The notes: generated from the letters alone by a model not told the origin. Counted from the first letter of the stretch, positions 10,815 to 22,572 are shown. The stretch is DNA of 64,000 nt from Begonia masoniana (GCA_022432975.1 CM039512.1:32818037-32882036); one strand, 5' to 3'. Program-made: numbers and translations.

Positions 10815-12065
10815 TGTAACGACCGACCCTCTCCGGGCCGTCACATGACTTACCCAGACGTTGACTTAACTTTGACCTAGTGTTTTCACATAAAATTTTT
10901 CATTTTTACTTAACACTTTAAAGGACAACGGACTTAGACAATTGACCCACCTCTATCGACCTTTAGGGTCTAACTTTGACATAAACATTTTGGGCGTAAA
11001 ATATTTTGACTTTTAAAACATTAAAACGATGACTAAAACCATTATTCGTTAAAATGTTGACTCGGTTTTTGGGTAGTTAAAATACTTAAAAATATTGTGG
11101 GGGACACTCGTAAAATACATTTAAAAGTATAAAAAAAGGTCGGGTTGAAACGTGTTTGAAAAAGTCACATTTTCAAAAAAACCAATTTTGAGCATAGGTG
11201 GTGCGGAACGCGCGCGTTGATTAGCACTCTTACTGCCGCGCACCCCGCGCTCCAGAGAAGGTGCCGATCGATCGGCTGGGGTGCGATCCGCGGCTGCTAC
11301 CCGCGCCCAGCACGCACTCTAGCTCACTCTGCACCCCTTCCCTTAACTGTTTACCATTATCTCCATTTTTTTTCTTTCACCTACACTTCACCCATAAACT
11401 TACCTCAAACATTTCTAAACATAAAATACCTCAACCCTCAAAATCCCGACCTAAAACGGAACCCAAAAAAGTATCCAAAAACGTATCTAAAAATAACGAA
11501 AAAAAACTGCGTGGATCGCACTAAAAATCGAGCATAGCCTTACAAGTTTAAAAACATCCAAACAATTCCAGTATATTTCCAAAAAAAGACTTCACATCCT
11601 AAACATTCTACTACCACAACGTTCACATCAAAACTTAACTTTTCATACGTTTTTCTATCAAAACCATCTATCCACATACATAAACATTTCCATTCACTCC
11701 CTTAAACAAACCAGACACGTAAACATACCCAAAACAGACACGTCCACATACTAACCACAGACACATACCCATACTAACCACGGTCGGAATTGCCCTAACA
11801 ATATAGCCGGTTGCCGTCATGGTTGTACTCCTCCAACGCATCTGTAATCCTATCGTACTCGTGTAATCTCACTGTGCTGCTCTTCTTCACCTACATCACA
11901 GAACTCAAACTATAAGCCTAATGCTTAGCAAGTAATGCAGATATGAATTTAAAACATGTAACTTAACATATGCAGTTTCTACTATTTCAATCGTACATGA
12001 ACGTTTCATTTCAATTTCTATCGCTTCCATCGTACATACATGTAATCCTCTATTGTACATACATG
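10815..12065 (-). mobile_element. LTR-V, truncated (minus strand)
   Basis: Starts TGTAACGACCGACCC on the plus strand. The first 200 bp are similar to the LTR-P 3' end (shared cataaaatttttc and aactttaaagga-like stretches), so V is a relative of P. It holds a GATC block (gccgatcgatcggc near 11262) and cttcacctacatcac followed by taagcctaatgcttag (11886-11935), as other LTRs do. It is broken at about 12065, where it meets a plus-strand pol fragment over a short shared aaaactc. Confidence 0.65.
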
Positions 12066-12616
12066 TAAAACTCCTAGGACCCGAGATTTTGCAGCAGATG
12101 TCAGATAAGATTGCCATTATTAGGAAGAGAATGATGACTGCACAAAGCCGACAGAAAAGTTATGCAGACCAAAGAAGGAGAAACCTTGAGTTTGCTGTCG
12201 GAGATGAGGTTTTCCTAAAACTTTCACCATTCAAGGGAGTTTTAAGATTTGGCAAGAAGGGAAAGCTTAATCCTCGATTTATTGGACCATTCCCTGTCCT
12301 GGCCAGAATCGGCAGTACAGCTTATAGATTACAACTACCTCCAACATTGGATAAGGTTCATAATGTCTTTCATGTGTCAATGTTAAGAAAATGTATACGT
12401 GATTCGACAAATGTTATTGAACCAACTGAAATCGATATCGAGCCGACACTAATGTATGAAGAGAAACCTGTAAGGATTATGGAATCTGCAACTAAGACTC
12501 TGTGGAACAAAGAGATCCCACTGGTAAAAGTTTTGTGGACGAATCATGGCATTGAAGAAGCCACTTGGGAGCGACAGCAGGACATGTTGGACAAATATCC
12601 AGAGCTCTTTGTTTAA
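12066..12616 (+). pseudogene. Family X integrase C-terminus/chromodomain fragment
   Basis: Plus-strand frame of about 183 residues beginning mid-protein (LLGPEILQQMSDKIAIIRKR) with SRQKSYADQRRR, FGKKGKLNPRF, VHNVFHVSML and a complete chromodomain-like end VKVLWTNHGIEEATWERQQD...ELFV, then a stop. No internal stop, so the segment is well preserved. The apparent start ATG at 12053 lies in LTR-V and is accidental. The sequence closely matches the minus-strand element at 16338-17057, forming an inverted pair. Confidence 0.9.
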
Positions 12617-12640
12617 TCAATTTTTTAGGACGAAAATTTT

Positions 12641-12658
12641 GTTTAAGGAGGGGTGGAT
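12641..12658 (+). promoter_or_regulatory. Polypurine tract
   Basis: AAGGAGGGGTGGATG directly before the LTR start at 12659. Confidence 0.85.
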
Positions 12659-13871
12659 GTAACACCCGACAATTTCGGCCAGGTGATTTTCTTAACCATT
12701 TTGATTGTCACCCTTTTTATTAACCTTTATGATTTTAAATTTAATGTCAAGACATATTTATTACAAGTTGAGTGAAACTAGGTTGGGTGGCAAGTTTGTA
12801 ATTAAGTTGGATTTTAGTTAATATATATAGAAAATGGAAACCTTAAACCTCACTAAAACCTCACTATAGCCGACACATTCACTCTCGGCGATTTCTCTCT
12901 TCTCCAGAGCTCTCTCCCTCTGCCAGCTACAGCTCCTTTTGGCGACCAATTCTTCAGCCTCCACCCCAACGTATTCACACCCTAGGTAAGACTCGATAAT
13001 GTAGTTGCTGGTTAACCATTTTGAGCTCTGTTTTTCAGCTAAGCTCTGTAGTTTCGGATTCTTCAATGGCAGAGTTATTTTAGTGACATTTTAATCTGCA
13101 TTTAGTAATGGCTTTTCCAATTCGAATCTGGAAACTGAATCCACGCACACAAGGTGCTGACTAGAGAACCTAGAAGTACAAATGTGTTAGATTCTAGGAT
13201 AACTATTGGTTAGAACTTTTAGAATTTTGTTTAACTCTGTAATGTGAAATGTTCTTGGCGAAGAAGATTGCAGAGAAGTGCTCCATCTGCTAAGGAAACC
13301 AGGTAAGTGAATGTGTAGGATTGCCTGACCATTACGGTCCTACATCACAAGGGTGCTAGTTAGAAGTTGTCTTTCGATGTTTAAAGATTATCTGAGCTTT
13401 TGTCTGTTAGTTACGATACTTGAACTGAAGGAATGATCCTTGTTAGATGTGTGACCTGTTCAGTAGAATGATGAACCAAGGGTATCCCTGCTCATGCATC
13501 ACGAATGTTTCTCAAGCATATGAAAATGTTTTAACTGTATGTTTTCTCCCATGAATAAAATATGAATATGAAATCTATGCAACATGGATTATGAGGGGGT
13601 TGGGGGCGGTTTGGCGTATGTCACTGTCCAAAAGAGGGACCAAGAATACGACCCACAAGGGACCATGTACACTTTCACTGTCGAACCCCCTTTACCGGCA
13701 CAAATCCTCTCTTAATCCATACAATGTAAATGATGAATGTAAATGATGAATATGAATGATGAATATGAACACGAATATGAATAAGAACAAGAAAAGATTC
13801 ACGAGCATGCGTTTCTTTAAACTGTGCATTCATGCATATGTGTTAGCATTGCATTCCTTACTAAGCATTAG
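12659..13871 (+). mobile_element. LTR-X, 3'-truncated copy (plus strand)
   Basis: Starts TGTAACACCCGACAATTTCGGCC and is nearly identical to the minus-strand LTR ending at 16296. A TATA-like tatatata lies at 12822-12829 and a splice-donor-like ctaggtaagac at about 12982-12992. It ends abruptly at ctaagcattag (13871), halfway through the LTR, where the minus-strand LTR-X begins. Together with 12066-12616 this is the 3' end of a plus-strand X element. Confidence 0.85.
12822..12829 (+). promoter_or_regulatory. Candidate LTR TATA box
   Basis: tatatata about 165 bp into LTR-X, followed by the pyrimidine-rich leader. Position fits a pol II LTR promoter; not tested. Confidence 0.4.
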
Positions 13872-14265
13872 TATAACGACCCCAGTAGGGCCGAGACCAA
13901 ACCATGACTCTTTTAGACTTGTCCATATATCCTTACTATTTTTACCGGAATTATACCCCTTCATATTTTTTTTTTTTAAATAACTCATAACTTAGCTCAA
14001 GACATCACTCGTGAATCATTAAACATCACTCAGCAAAGAAATACAATACGCATCTGCCGGCGAGCAGTGCAAGGTGCCTCAGCCGGTGAACAGGTACATC
14101 AACTCTTAAACTGTATCTGCCAGTAGAGAAATAAACTCACATCGACCGGTGATAAATCACACTTCAGTCCCCGCATCACCCGAGCACTAGATGACAAAAT
14201 ATATATGTATATCACCTACGCCGATCACTAAACGACAAGCATTGAGCTCGCTTCAGCCTTTAGTG

Positions 14266-14465
14266 TAAATCTACATCATCCAGTCATCTTGTACATCTCA
14301 CGTGGCTTACTTAACCTTGCTAACTAATAAGAGACATCATCCGGTCATCTTGTGCATCTCACGTGGCTTACTTAACCTTGCTAACTAATAAAAGACATCA
14401 TCCGGTCATCTTGTGCATCTCACGTGGCTTACTTAACCTTGCTAACTAATAAGAGACATCATCCG
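14266..14465 (-). repeat. 61-bp tandem repeat in LTR-X
   Basis: About three copies of a 61-bp unit containing ggtcatcttgtgcatctcac and cttaaccttgctaactaata (gtcatc at 14283, 14344 and 14405). Downstream (14460-14640) further catcatccggt motifs face ccggatgatg copies, giving possible hairpins. Confidence 0.85.
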
Positions 14466-16124
14466 GTGAACAATAACCATTCGCCATCCACCTGTGACGT
14501 CAGCCGGATGATGTCCTCACCCATCAGAGACATCATCCGGTGAGCATGTGCAATACACGTGACTCACTTACCTCATCCGAATAGAGGCATCATCCGGTGA
14601 ACAGCAAACGTTCACCATCCACCGGTGACGACAGCCATGATACGTTCACCCAACTTCTATCACACAGCTCCTGCCGATGACATCAGCTGGACGATACGTT
14701 CATCCAACTTCTATCACACAGCAAGAAATCTTGAAAGTCTCTAAACAATTCACACCGACAGAAATATAACCTGATCTTCACAGATCTCATTTTTCGTAGT
14801 CACAAACATAGGCAGACATAAATCATGGACTCACCTAGATTACATGTAGCGGAAGACTTATAAGAAACAGGTTATTCTATTCTCTTTTAATCATCCCCGA
14901 CTTGGTAACCAAACCAGACAATCACAAAATCCAGTATTCAAAGAAAGATCTCATCCTACTTAAACATCAGTTTTCTCATAAAACTTACTGACATAATAAG
15001 AGCATAACCGCGGGTCATAATCGCCATCCAGCCACAAACTTCCACCCTGAGCATCTCCCAGCAACCAACTTAAACATCTTCATCAACTTTGAATTCCTCA
15101 CCTGATATCTCATCACCTACATCATAAAGTTTAAACTATAAGCCTAATGCTTAGTAAGGAATGCAATGCTAACACATATGTATGAATGCACAGTTTAAAG
15201 AAACACATGCTCATGGATCTTTACTTGTTCTTGTTCGTACTCATGTTCGTAGTCATCATTCATATACATCATTCATAATCATCATTTACGTTGTATGAAT
15301 TAAGGGAGGATTTGTGCCGGTAAAGGGGGTTAGACAGTGAGAGTGTACATAGTCCCTTGCGGGTCGTATTCTTGGTCCCTCTTTTGGGACAGTGACATAC
15401 GCCAAACCGCCTCCAACCCTCTCTTAATCCATGTTGCATAGATTTCATATTCTTGTCTTATTCATGAGAGAAAACATGCATTGAAAACATTATCACGTGC
15501 TTGAGAAACATTCATGATGCATGAGTTGGGATACTCTTAGTTAATCATTCTATTGAACAGATCATATATCTAACTAGAATCATACTAACAGTTTAAGTAT
15601 CATAACCAACAGATAAAAACTCAAATAATCCTTAAACGTCGAAAATAGCTTCTAACCAGTACCCTTGTGATGTAGGGCCCTAATGGCCGGGTATTCCTAC
15701 ACATTCACTTACCTGGTTTCCTTAGCAATACTCGAGCACTTCACTTCAGACTTCTTTACCTAAAACATTTCACATTACAGTATTAAATAAAAATCCTAAA
15801 AGTTCTAACCAAAAGTCATCCTAGAGATAATCAGTTTCAACCTAATAACTAGTCACAGATTACGAATGCCACTAATATTTCACTGTCAAAGAAGAATCTG
15901 AAGCTACGGGTCTTAGCAAGGAGAACAGAGTTCTAAATAGCCAATCAGTGACTACATTACAGAGCCTTACCTAGGGTGTGGATTGTCGGGGCGGAGACTA
16001 CAAATCGGTCACCGAAAAGAGCTGTAGTTGGCTGAGGGAGAGAGCTCTAGGGAAGAGAGAAATTGCCGAAAGTGAATGCGTCGGCTACAGTGAGGTTTAA
16101 ATGGGGTTTAAGGTTTCCATTTCC

Positions 16125-16132
16125 TATTTATA
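16125..16132 (-). promoter_or_regulatory. Candidate LTR-X TATA box (minus strand)
   Basis: Minus-strand TATAAATA about 165 bp into the LTR, upstream of the pyrimidine-rich leader; same position as the tatatata in the plus-strand copy. Confidence 0.5.
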
Positions 16133-16296
16133 CTTGATCCATCCTTCCTTAATTACAACCCTGCCACCCAACCTAGTTTCACTCAACTTGTAAAAAATAT
16201 GTTTTGACATTAAATTTAAAATCATAAAGGTTAATAAAAAGGGTGATAATCAAAATGGTTAAGAAAATCACTTGGCCGAAATTGTCGGGTGTTACA

Positions 16297-16313
16297 TCCA
16301 CCCCTCCTTAAAC
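16297..16313 (-). promoter_or_regulatory. Polypurine tract of element 1
   Basis: Minus-strand AAGGAGGGGTGGA directly before the LTR start, identical to that at 12641-12658. Confidence 0.85.
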
Positions 16314-16337
16314 AAAATTTTCGTCCCCGAAAATTGA

Positions 16338-19233
16338 TCAAACAAATAGCTCAGGATATTTGTCTAGCATGTCCTGATGTCGTTCCCACGTGGCTTCTTC
16401 AATGCCATGATTCTTTCATAAAACCTTCACTAGTTGAATTTCCTTATTCCTCAGAGTCTTAACTGCAGACTCTACAATCCTTACAGGTTTCTCTTCATAC
16501 CCTAGTGTCGGCTCGATATCGATTCTAGTTGGTTCAACAATATGTGCCGGATCATGTATGCATTTCCTTATCATAGACACATGAAAGACATTATGTACCT
16601 TTTCTAGTGATGGAGTCAATTGCAGTTTGTAAGCTGTACTGCCAATCCTTGCTAAGACAGGGAATGGTCCAATGAATCGTGGATTAAGCTTTCCCTTCTT
16701 ACCAAATCTTAAAACTCCTTTAAAGGGTGAAACCTTTAAGAATACCTCATCCCCTACAGCAAATTCAAGATCTCTTCTTCTTTGGTCTGCATAACTCTTC
16801 TGTCGGCTTTGTGCAGTCACCATTCTCCTTCTAATGATGGCAATCTTGTCTGACATCTGCTGTAAAATCTCGGGTCCTAGGAGTTTTGCTTCACCAACTT
16901 CATCCCAATACAAAGGTGATCTGCATTTCCTACCATATAACGCCTCGTAGGATGCCATACCGATAATGGACTGGTAACTATTGTTGTAGAAGAATTCAAT
17001 TAAGGGCAGGTATCGACTCCATGACGTCTGAAAATCTAGCACACACGTCCTCAACATATCCTCAAATATTTGAATTGTCTGCTCAGATTATCCATCGGTT
17101 TGTGGGTGAAAAGCAGTGCTGAAAGATAACTTTGATCCTAATGTGCTCTGAAAACTCTGCCAGAATCTTGAGGTGAACCTAGGATCACGATCAGAGACTA
17201 TGGATATCGGAATCCCATGCAATCTAATGATTTCCTGAACATACAGATTGGCAAGCTGGTCCATCGTGTATGTTGTCTTTACAGGTAGGAAGTAAGCTGA
17301 CTTTGTCAATCTGTCAACCACAACCCAGATGCTGTCATGACCTTTAGTTGTCTTAGGTAATCCAACAACAAAATCCATGGCAATGTTTTTCCATTTCCAT
17401 TCGGGGATCGGTAAGGGTTGAAGGGTACCTCTTGGGCGTTGGTGCTCTGCCTTAACTTGTTGGCATACTAGACATGACTCCACATACTTGGCAACATCCC
17501 TCTTCATATTTGGCCACCAATAATGTAACCTTAAATCCTGATACATCTTGGTGTTACCAGGGTGTACAGAGAAAGAAGATGAGTGAGCCTCAGCCAAGAT
17601 CAACTCACACAACTCCTTGTCACTTAGAATGTACCATCGATTCCTAAATTTCAAAATACCATCATTGGAGAGACTGAATTCAGAGGAGGCATCATTTAAC
17701 TTACTCATCATACTATTATTCTCCTTTGAATCCTTCTGTTGTGCCTTTTTGATCTTATCCAAAATAGTTGGTCGAATGGTTAAATCAGCAAGTAAAGTTG
17801 ACAACTGAGGAACTATTTCCAACTCGAACTTCTGAACTTCCTTCCATAATGGTACAGACATGGTTGATACGGCGGGCTACATTGTCTTAGACATCCTGCT
17901 TAAAGCATCGGCTACAGCATTAGCCTTGCCCGGGTGGTACTTAATCTCAAAGTCATAATCCTTAACAAATTCCAACCAACGTCTTTGTCTCATGTTTAAT
18001 TCCTTTTGGGTGAATAGGTACTTCAGGCTCTTATGGTCAGAAAACACCTCACACTGTTGACCATATAAATAGTGTCTCCAAATCTTTAATGCGAAAACAA
18101 CTGCGACAAGCTCTAAATCGTGAGTGGGGTAATTCTGTTCATAACTCTTCAGCTGCCTAGAGGCATACGTCACAACCTTACCTTCTTGCATCAAAACACA
18201 CCCCAGATCAACTTTGGATGCATCACAGTAAACACTAAACTTTCCTTATTCGGTTGGGAGAGTCAAAAGTGGGGCTGTTGTCAACTTCAGCTTAAGTGTC
18301 TGGAAGCCATCTTCACAAGCTTCAGTCCAAGAGTACTTGGTGTCCTTCTTTGTTAAATTAGTTAAAGGTTTTGCTATCATAGAAAATCCCTTAATAAACT
18401 TCCTATAATAACCTGTCAGACCAAGGAAACTGCGGACTTCACTGGCATTCCTTGGCTGTGGCCAATCCTTAACCGCCTGAATTTTGGTTGGATCTACTGA
18501 TATACCTTCAGCAGAGATGACATGGCCTAAGAAGTTGACCTTATCCAACCAGAACTCACACTTAGACAGCTTGGCATAGAGCTGCTGCTGATTTAATGTC
18601 GTCAAAACCACTCTTAAATGCTCGGCATGGTCAGCCTCAGTACGTGAGTATATTAGTATATCATCTATAAACAAAATCACAAACTTGTCCAAATACTCAC
18701 GAAACACACGATTCATCAAGTCCATAAAAGCTGCAGGCGCATTAGTCAGTCCAAACGACATCACAAGAAATTCATAGTGTCCGTAGCGGGTCCTGAAGGC
18801 TGTCTTTGGTATATCACTCTCCTTAACCTTTAGTTGGTAGTAACCCGAGCGTAATTCAATCTTTGAAAACACTTTAGCTCCTTGTAATTGGTCAAATAGG
18901 TCATCAATTCGGGGTAAAGGATATTTATTCTTAATTTTCAACTTGTTTAGCTCCCTATAGTCAATGCACATTCTAAGAGAACCATCCTTCTTCTTAACGA
19001 ATAAAACAGGTACACCCCAGGGAGAACTGCTAGGGCATATAAACCCCTTATCTACTAATTCCTGCAGTTGAACTTTTAATTCTTTCAACTCAACAGGTGC
19101 CATGCGGTAAAGGTTCTTAGACACAGGTAAAGCCTCAGGATAAGTATCTATTACAAACTCAAGTTCTCTGTCAGGTGGTATTCCAGGCAAGTCATCCAAA
19201 AATGCATCTGGAAACTCTCTGACTATGGGAATA
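16338..19233 (-). pseudogene. Element 1 pol: RT, RNase H, integrase, chromodomain (3' half)
   Basis: Minus-strand continuation of the element 1 polyprotein after the Cassandra insertion. In order: RT ([25 protein letters not shown], catalytic FIDDI near 18675), RNase H ([34 protein letters not shown]), integrase zinc finger (HPGNTKMYQ, CLVCQQVK), core (DSIWVVVDRLTKSAYF, SIVSDRDPRFTSRFW, HPQTDG-stop-SEQT) and chromodomain-like tail ending ELFV at 16338. In-frame stops include TAA at 18246-18248 (RT/RNase H junction), TAG near 17877, TAA at 17088-17090 (just before the catalytic Glu) and one near 16416. The RT and integrase regions are otherwise intact and chromovirus-like. Confidence 0.92.
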
Positions 19234-19429
19234 TGTGATGACCCGAATATGCCGTATGGGTACGATGGCTGCACGAACTGGAACCCGGATGGCGGTGCGT
19301 CCGCGCGGGCAAACCGGAAGGTGACAGGTCGTAAAAAGGGGGTCGTCACAATCCCACATTGCTTGGGGAAGTATGTGGAAATGAAACATATGTAAAGAGA
19401 CCCTCCCAACATAGCAAGACGCGTTTTGG

Positions 19430-19525
19430 AGCACAATTAGCAACGGATCCCATAAGAACTCCGAAGTTAAAAGTGCTTCGGCGAGAGCAATTCCAGGTTG
19501 GGTGACCTTCTGGGAACTTCTCGCC
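19430..19525 (+). other. 5S rRNA-like domain, Cassandra LTR 1
   Basis: Contains ggatcccataagaactccga, agttaaaagtgcttcggcga and ccaggttgggtgacc, matching the plant 5S rRNA middle and 3' part, including the internal pol III A box, intermediate element and C box. The 5' end of 5S is not present as such. Known in Cassandra to recruit pol III. Not a genuine 5S gene. Confidence 0.9.
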
Positions 19526-19849
19526 AAACAAAGTCCATGAGGGGAGGATATTGGGCTGCGGCCCAATCCCCAGAGCGGACAATATCTTACTGGGAATATG
19601 GGTCGTTACAAATGGTATCAGAGCCTGTACCCAACCGAAAACGTGGCCAACGAGGACGTTGGGCCCCCGAGGGGGGTGATTGTGATGACCCGAATATGAT
19701 AACCCGGATGGCGGTGCGTCCGCGCGGGCGAACCGGAAGGTGACAGGTCGTAAAAAAAGGGGTCGTCACAATCCCACATCGCTTGGGGAAGTATGTGAAA
19801 ATGAAACATATGTAAAGAGACCCTCCCAACATAGCAAGACGCGTTTTGG

Positions 19850-19945
19850 AGCACAATTGGCAACGGATCCCATAAGAACTCCGAAGTTAAAAGTGCTTCG
19901 GCGAGAGCAATTCCAGGTTGGGTGACCTTCCGGGAAGTTCTCGCC
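19850..19945 (+). other. 5S rRNA-like domain, Cassandra LTR 2
   Basis: Same domain in the middle LTR, nearly identical to the third copy (shared acaattggcaacgg and cttccgggaagttctc, against acaattagcaacgg and cttctgggaacttctc in LTR 1). Confidence 0.9.
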
Positions 19946-20297
19946 AAACAAAGCCGTGAGGGGAGGATATTGGGCTGCGGCCCAATCCCCAGAGCGGACA
20001 ATATCTTGCTGGGAATATGGGTCGTTACAAATGGTATCAGAGCCTGTACCCAACCGAAAACGTGGCCAACGAGGACGTTGGGCCCCCGAGGGGGGTGATT
20101 GTGATGACCCGAATATGCACGTATGGGTACCATGGCTGCACGAACTGGAACCCGGATGGCGGTGCGTCCGCGCGGGCGAACCGGAAGGTGACAGGTCGTA
20201 AAAAAAGGGGTCGTCACAATCCCACATCGCTTGGGGAAGTATGTGAAAATGAAACATATGTAAAGAGACCCTCCCAACATAGCAAGACGCGTTTTGG

Positions 20298-20393
20298 AGC
20301 ACAATTGGCAACGGATCCCATAAGAACTCCGAAGTTAAAAGTGCTTCGGCGAGAGCAATTCCAGGTTGGGTGACCTTCCGGGAAGTTCTCGCC
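20298..20393 (+). other. 5S rRNA-like domain, Cassandra LTR 3
   Basis: Third copy, in the 3' LTR, nearly identical to that in LTR 2. Confidence 0.9.
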
Positions 20394-20482
20394 AAACAAA
20401 GCCGTGAGGGGAGGATATTGGGCTGCGGCCCAATCCCCAGAGCGGACAATATCTTGCTGGGAATATGGGTCGTTACAGAATA

Positions 20483-22008
20483 TCTTGTAGCTTTACCTTA
20501 TTATCCACCCGAACATTAATTACACAAGCTAGAAAAATCTCACAACCACTCTTCAGTAATCGTTGAGTCTCTAGTGAGGAAATAATTGGCATTTTACTTA
20601 GTTTTGGGATAGCTTGGAAAGAATACCGATCACCGTTCGGGGGTCGGAACTCAACTAATCCAGACCTACAACTTATCGTGGCATAATGCCTGAATAACCA
20701 ATCCATCCCTAGTATGACCTCATATCCTCGCATATCGATTACGATCAGTTCTACATATAACTTTTTATCTCCTAAGGACATAACATCACCTTTCAATATC
20801 TACTCAGAATGTAGGGACTTCCGCGACGGTAACATGACACTAAATGACCTCTCAGCTGGCATGAGTTTTAGTTTATGCTCAAGTACGAACAAGGTTGATA
20901 CAAACGAGTGTGTGGCCCCTGTATCTATAAGTGTGTAAGCAGAAATACCACAAACCATAATGGTACCTGTTATGACTGTGTGTTGCTCGGCATCTTCATC
21001 CTCCATTAAAGCATAAACCCTTGGCGCTACCCTGACTCGATTCGGGTCTGGCGGCAGAGGGCAGTCTCTGACCACGTGTCCAACCTTATCACATCTATAA
21101 CAGCGGCCAGAATGTAACTTGCATTCGCCAGGGTGGTTCTTCTGACAGGTGGGGCATAGAGGAGCCAAGAGTCGCTTTCCTTTTCCTTGGTCATCATTTG
21201 GATTGAAGGGTCTCTTTATACCTTTCTGCTATTGTTGTGGCCCTCTGTTCGGTTGTGGTTGGCAACCTCTGCCCTGGCGCGGTGGTGGCTGAGTATCCTT
21301 GAAAAACTTCCTTGGCGGTTCACATTGTCCTCGTACTGCCAACTCTACCTCTTCCAATTCCAAAGCCTTAGCAGCCACTTCGGAATAAGGTATGTTATGG
21401 ATCCCTGCAGTCTTCACTCCCTGGAAGAGGCTCAGCTTTAGCCCGTGGACAAACTGGTGAATCTTGTCCTCCTCATCATCCACCAGGCGGGGAGCAAACC
21501 GAGACAGTGCCTCAAACTTACAGATGTAATCAGCCACAGAACCGGTTTGACGTAGTTGCATGAATTCCATTTTCTTGCTCGCCCGAATAGCTCGGCTGAA
21601 GTACTTGTCAAAGAAGGCAGTCTTAAACATTTCCCAGGTCATAGCTCCTGCATTAGCGGTGCTCTGGATTGAGTTCCACCAATGCCTTGCATCAAGTTCC
21701 AGGTGAAAGACAGCACACGTAACCTTATCTCCGTCCTCAATTTTTGCATACCTGAACATGTCCTTCATCTTCTGAATCCATTCCTCAGCATAAACATGGT
21801 CTGAAACTCGACCATTGAATGTCGGGGGTCGAAGCTGGTGAAAACGCTCGCCACCATGATCTTGAGCTGCATTTGAACTAGAATTCGCTTGTTTTTCTCT
21901 GGCAGTCATCAGCTGTTCGATCTGGCGAGATTGGCGCATGACCAACTCTGTCAACTGAGCAATGGCATTGCTGTCCTCATTGGTCTCTCTTTGCTGACCT
22001 CTTACCAT
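20483..22008 (-). pseudogene. Element 1 gag-protease (5' half)
   Basis: Minus-strand start MVRGQQRETNED at 22008, 148 nt downstream of the primer site. Gag N-terminal coiled-coil-like region (TELVMRQSRQIEQLM), capsid with HWWNSIQSTANAGAMTWEMF and FEALSRFAPRL, then CPTCQKNHPGEC and the zinc knuckle CYRCDKVGHVVRDC, protease LIDTGATHSFV (near 20915), and the spacer DVMSLGDKKLYVELIVID. Stops near 21226 and 20798 break it. It ends in LQDI at the Cassandra insertion; [11 protein letters not shown] continues on the other side. Confidence 0.92.
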
Positions 22009-22155
22009 TTTGAGATTCCTAAACAAACATTCATAAATACATCTTAACTTAATGACATTTACTAAAATCATAAACACTTACAGTTGCTGTAGTGTACTCA
22101 GGTGGCAATCTGTGCTGGGAGGCAGTCTGCAGAATCGATTTTAGAACCTTGTTTT
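22009..22155 (-). other. Element 1 leader
   Basis: Short untranslated leader between primer site and gag; about 85% similar by eye to the element 2 leader (28715-28861). A splice-acceptor-like signal may be present; nothing else seen. Confidence 0.4.
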
Positions 22156-22167
22156 GCTCTGATACCA
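22156..22167 (-). promoter_or_regulatory. Primer binding site of element 1
   Basis: Minus-strand TGGTATCAGAGC, a full 12-base match to the plant initiator-Met primer site, 4 nt (ATTA) from the LTR end. Confidence 0.92.
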
Positions 22168-22572
22168 TAATTATAACGACCCCAGTAGGATCGAGACCAA
22201 ACCATGACTCTTTTAGACTTGTCCATATATCCTTACTATTTTTACCGGAATTATACCCCTTCATATTTTTTTTTTAAAAAAATAACTCATAACTTAGCTC
22301 AAGACATCACTCGTGAATCATTAAACATCGCTCAGCAAAGAAATACAATACGCATCTGCCGGCGAGCAGTGCAAGGTGCCTCAACCAGTGAACAGGTACA
22401 TCAACTTTTAAACTGTATCTGCCGATAGAGAAATAAACTCACATCGACCGGTGATAAATCACACTTCAATCCCCGTATCACCCGAGCACTAGACGACAAA
22501 ATATATATGTATATCACCTACGCCGATCGCTAAACGACAAGCATTGAGCTCGCTTCAGCCGTTAGTGTAATT

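Larger units (their letters stand above)
13872..16296 (-). mobile_element. LTR-X, 3' LTR of element 1 (2,425 bp)
   Basis: On the plus strand it runs from tataacgacc to gtcgggtgttaca, followed by an inverted polypurine tract. On the minus strand it starts TGTAACACCCGAC and ends GGTCGTTATA, i.e. TG...TA rather than TG...CA. The other copy of this end (22172) has the same TA. It contains 61-bp repeats and many catcatccggt motifs in direct and inverted orientation. Confidence 0.85.
19234..20477 (+). mobile_element. Cassandra TRIM element with three LTRs and two internal regions
   Basis: Terminal-repeat retrotransposon in miniature. Structure: LTR 19234-19610, internal 19611-19680, LTR 19681-20029, internal 20030-20099, LTR 20100-20477. 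Each LTR starts TGTGATGACCCG and ends GTCGTTACA. Each 70-bp internal region holds the primer site tggtatcagagc and a purine-rich gggcccccgagggggg before the next LTR. A single 5-bp duplication gaata (19229-19233, 20478-20482) flanks the whole array, which interrupts element 1 pol with the reading frame resuming exactly beyond it. The 5S rRNA-like domain in each LTR is the Cassandra hallmark. It encodes no protein. Confidence 0.95.

Noticed and set aside
12053..12070. ATG at 12053 as a start for the integrase fragment
   Set aside because: It lies in the antisense strand of LTR-V; homology to integrase starts at about 12066 in mid-domain.
19430..20393. Three 5S rRNA genes
   Set aside because: Each lacks the 5S 5' end, carries changes in conserved positions and sits inside a Cassandra LTR with a primer site; it is 5S-derived promoter sequence.
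19618..20449. Minus-strand frames of about 228 codons in the Cassandra array
   Set aside because: They repeat the same translation with each LTR and run antisense to the 5S-like domain; chance frames made by the repeat.
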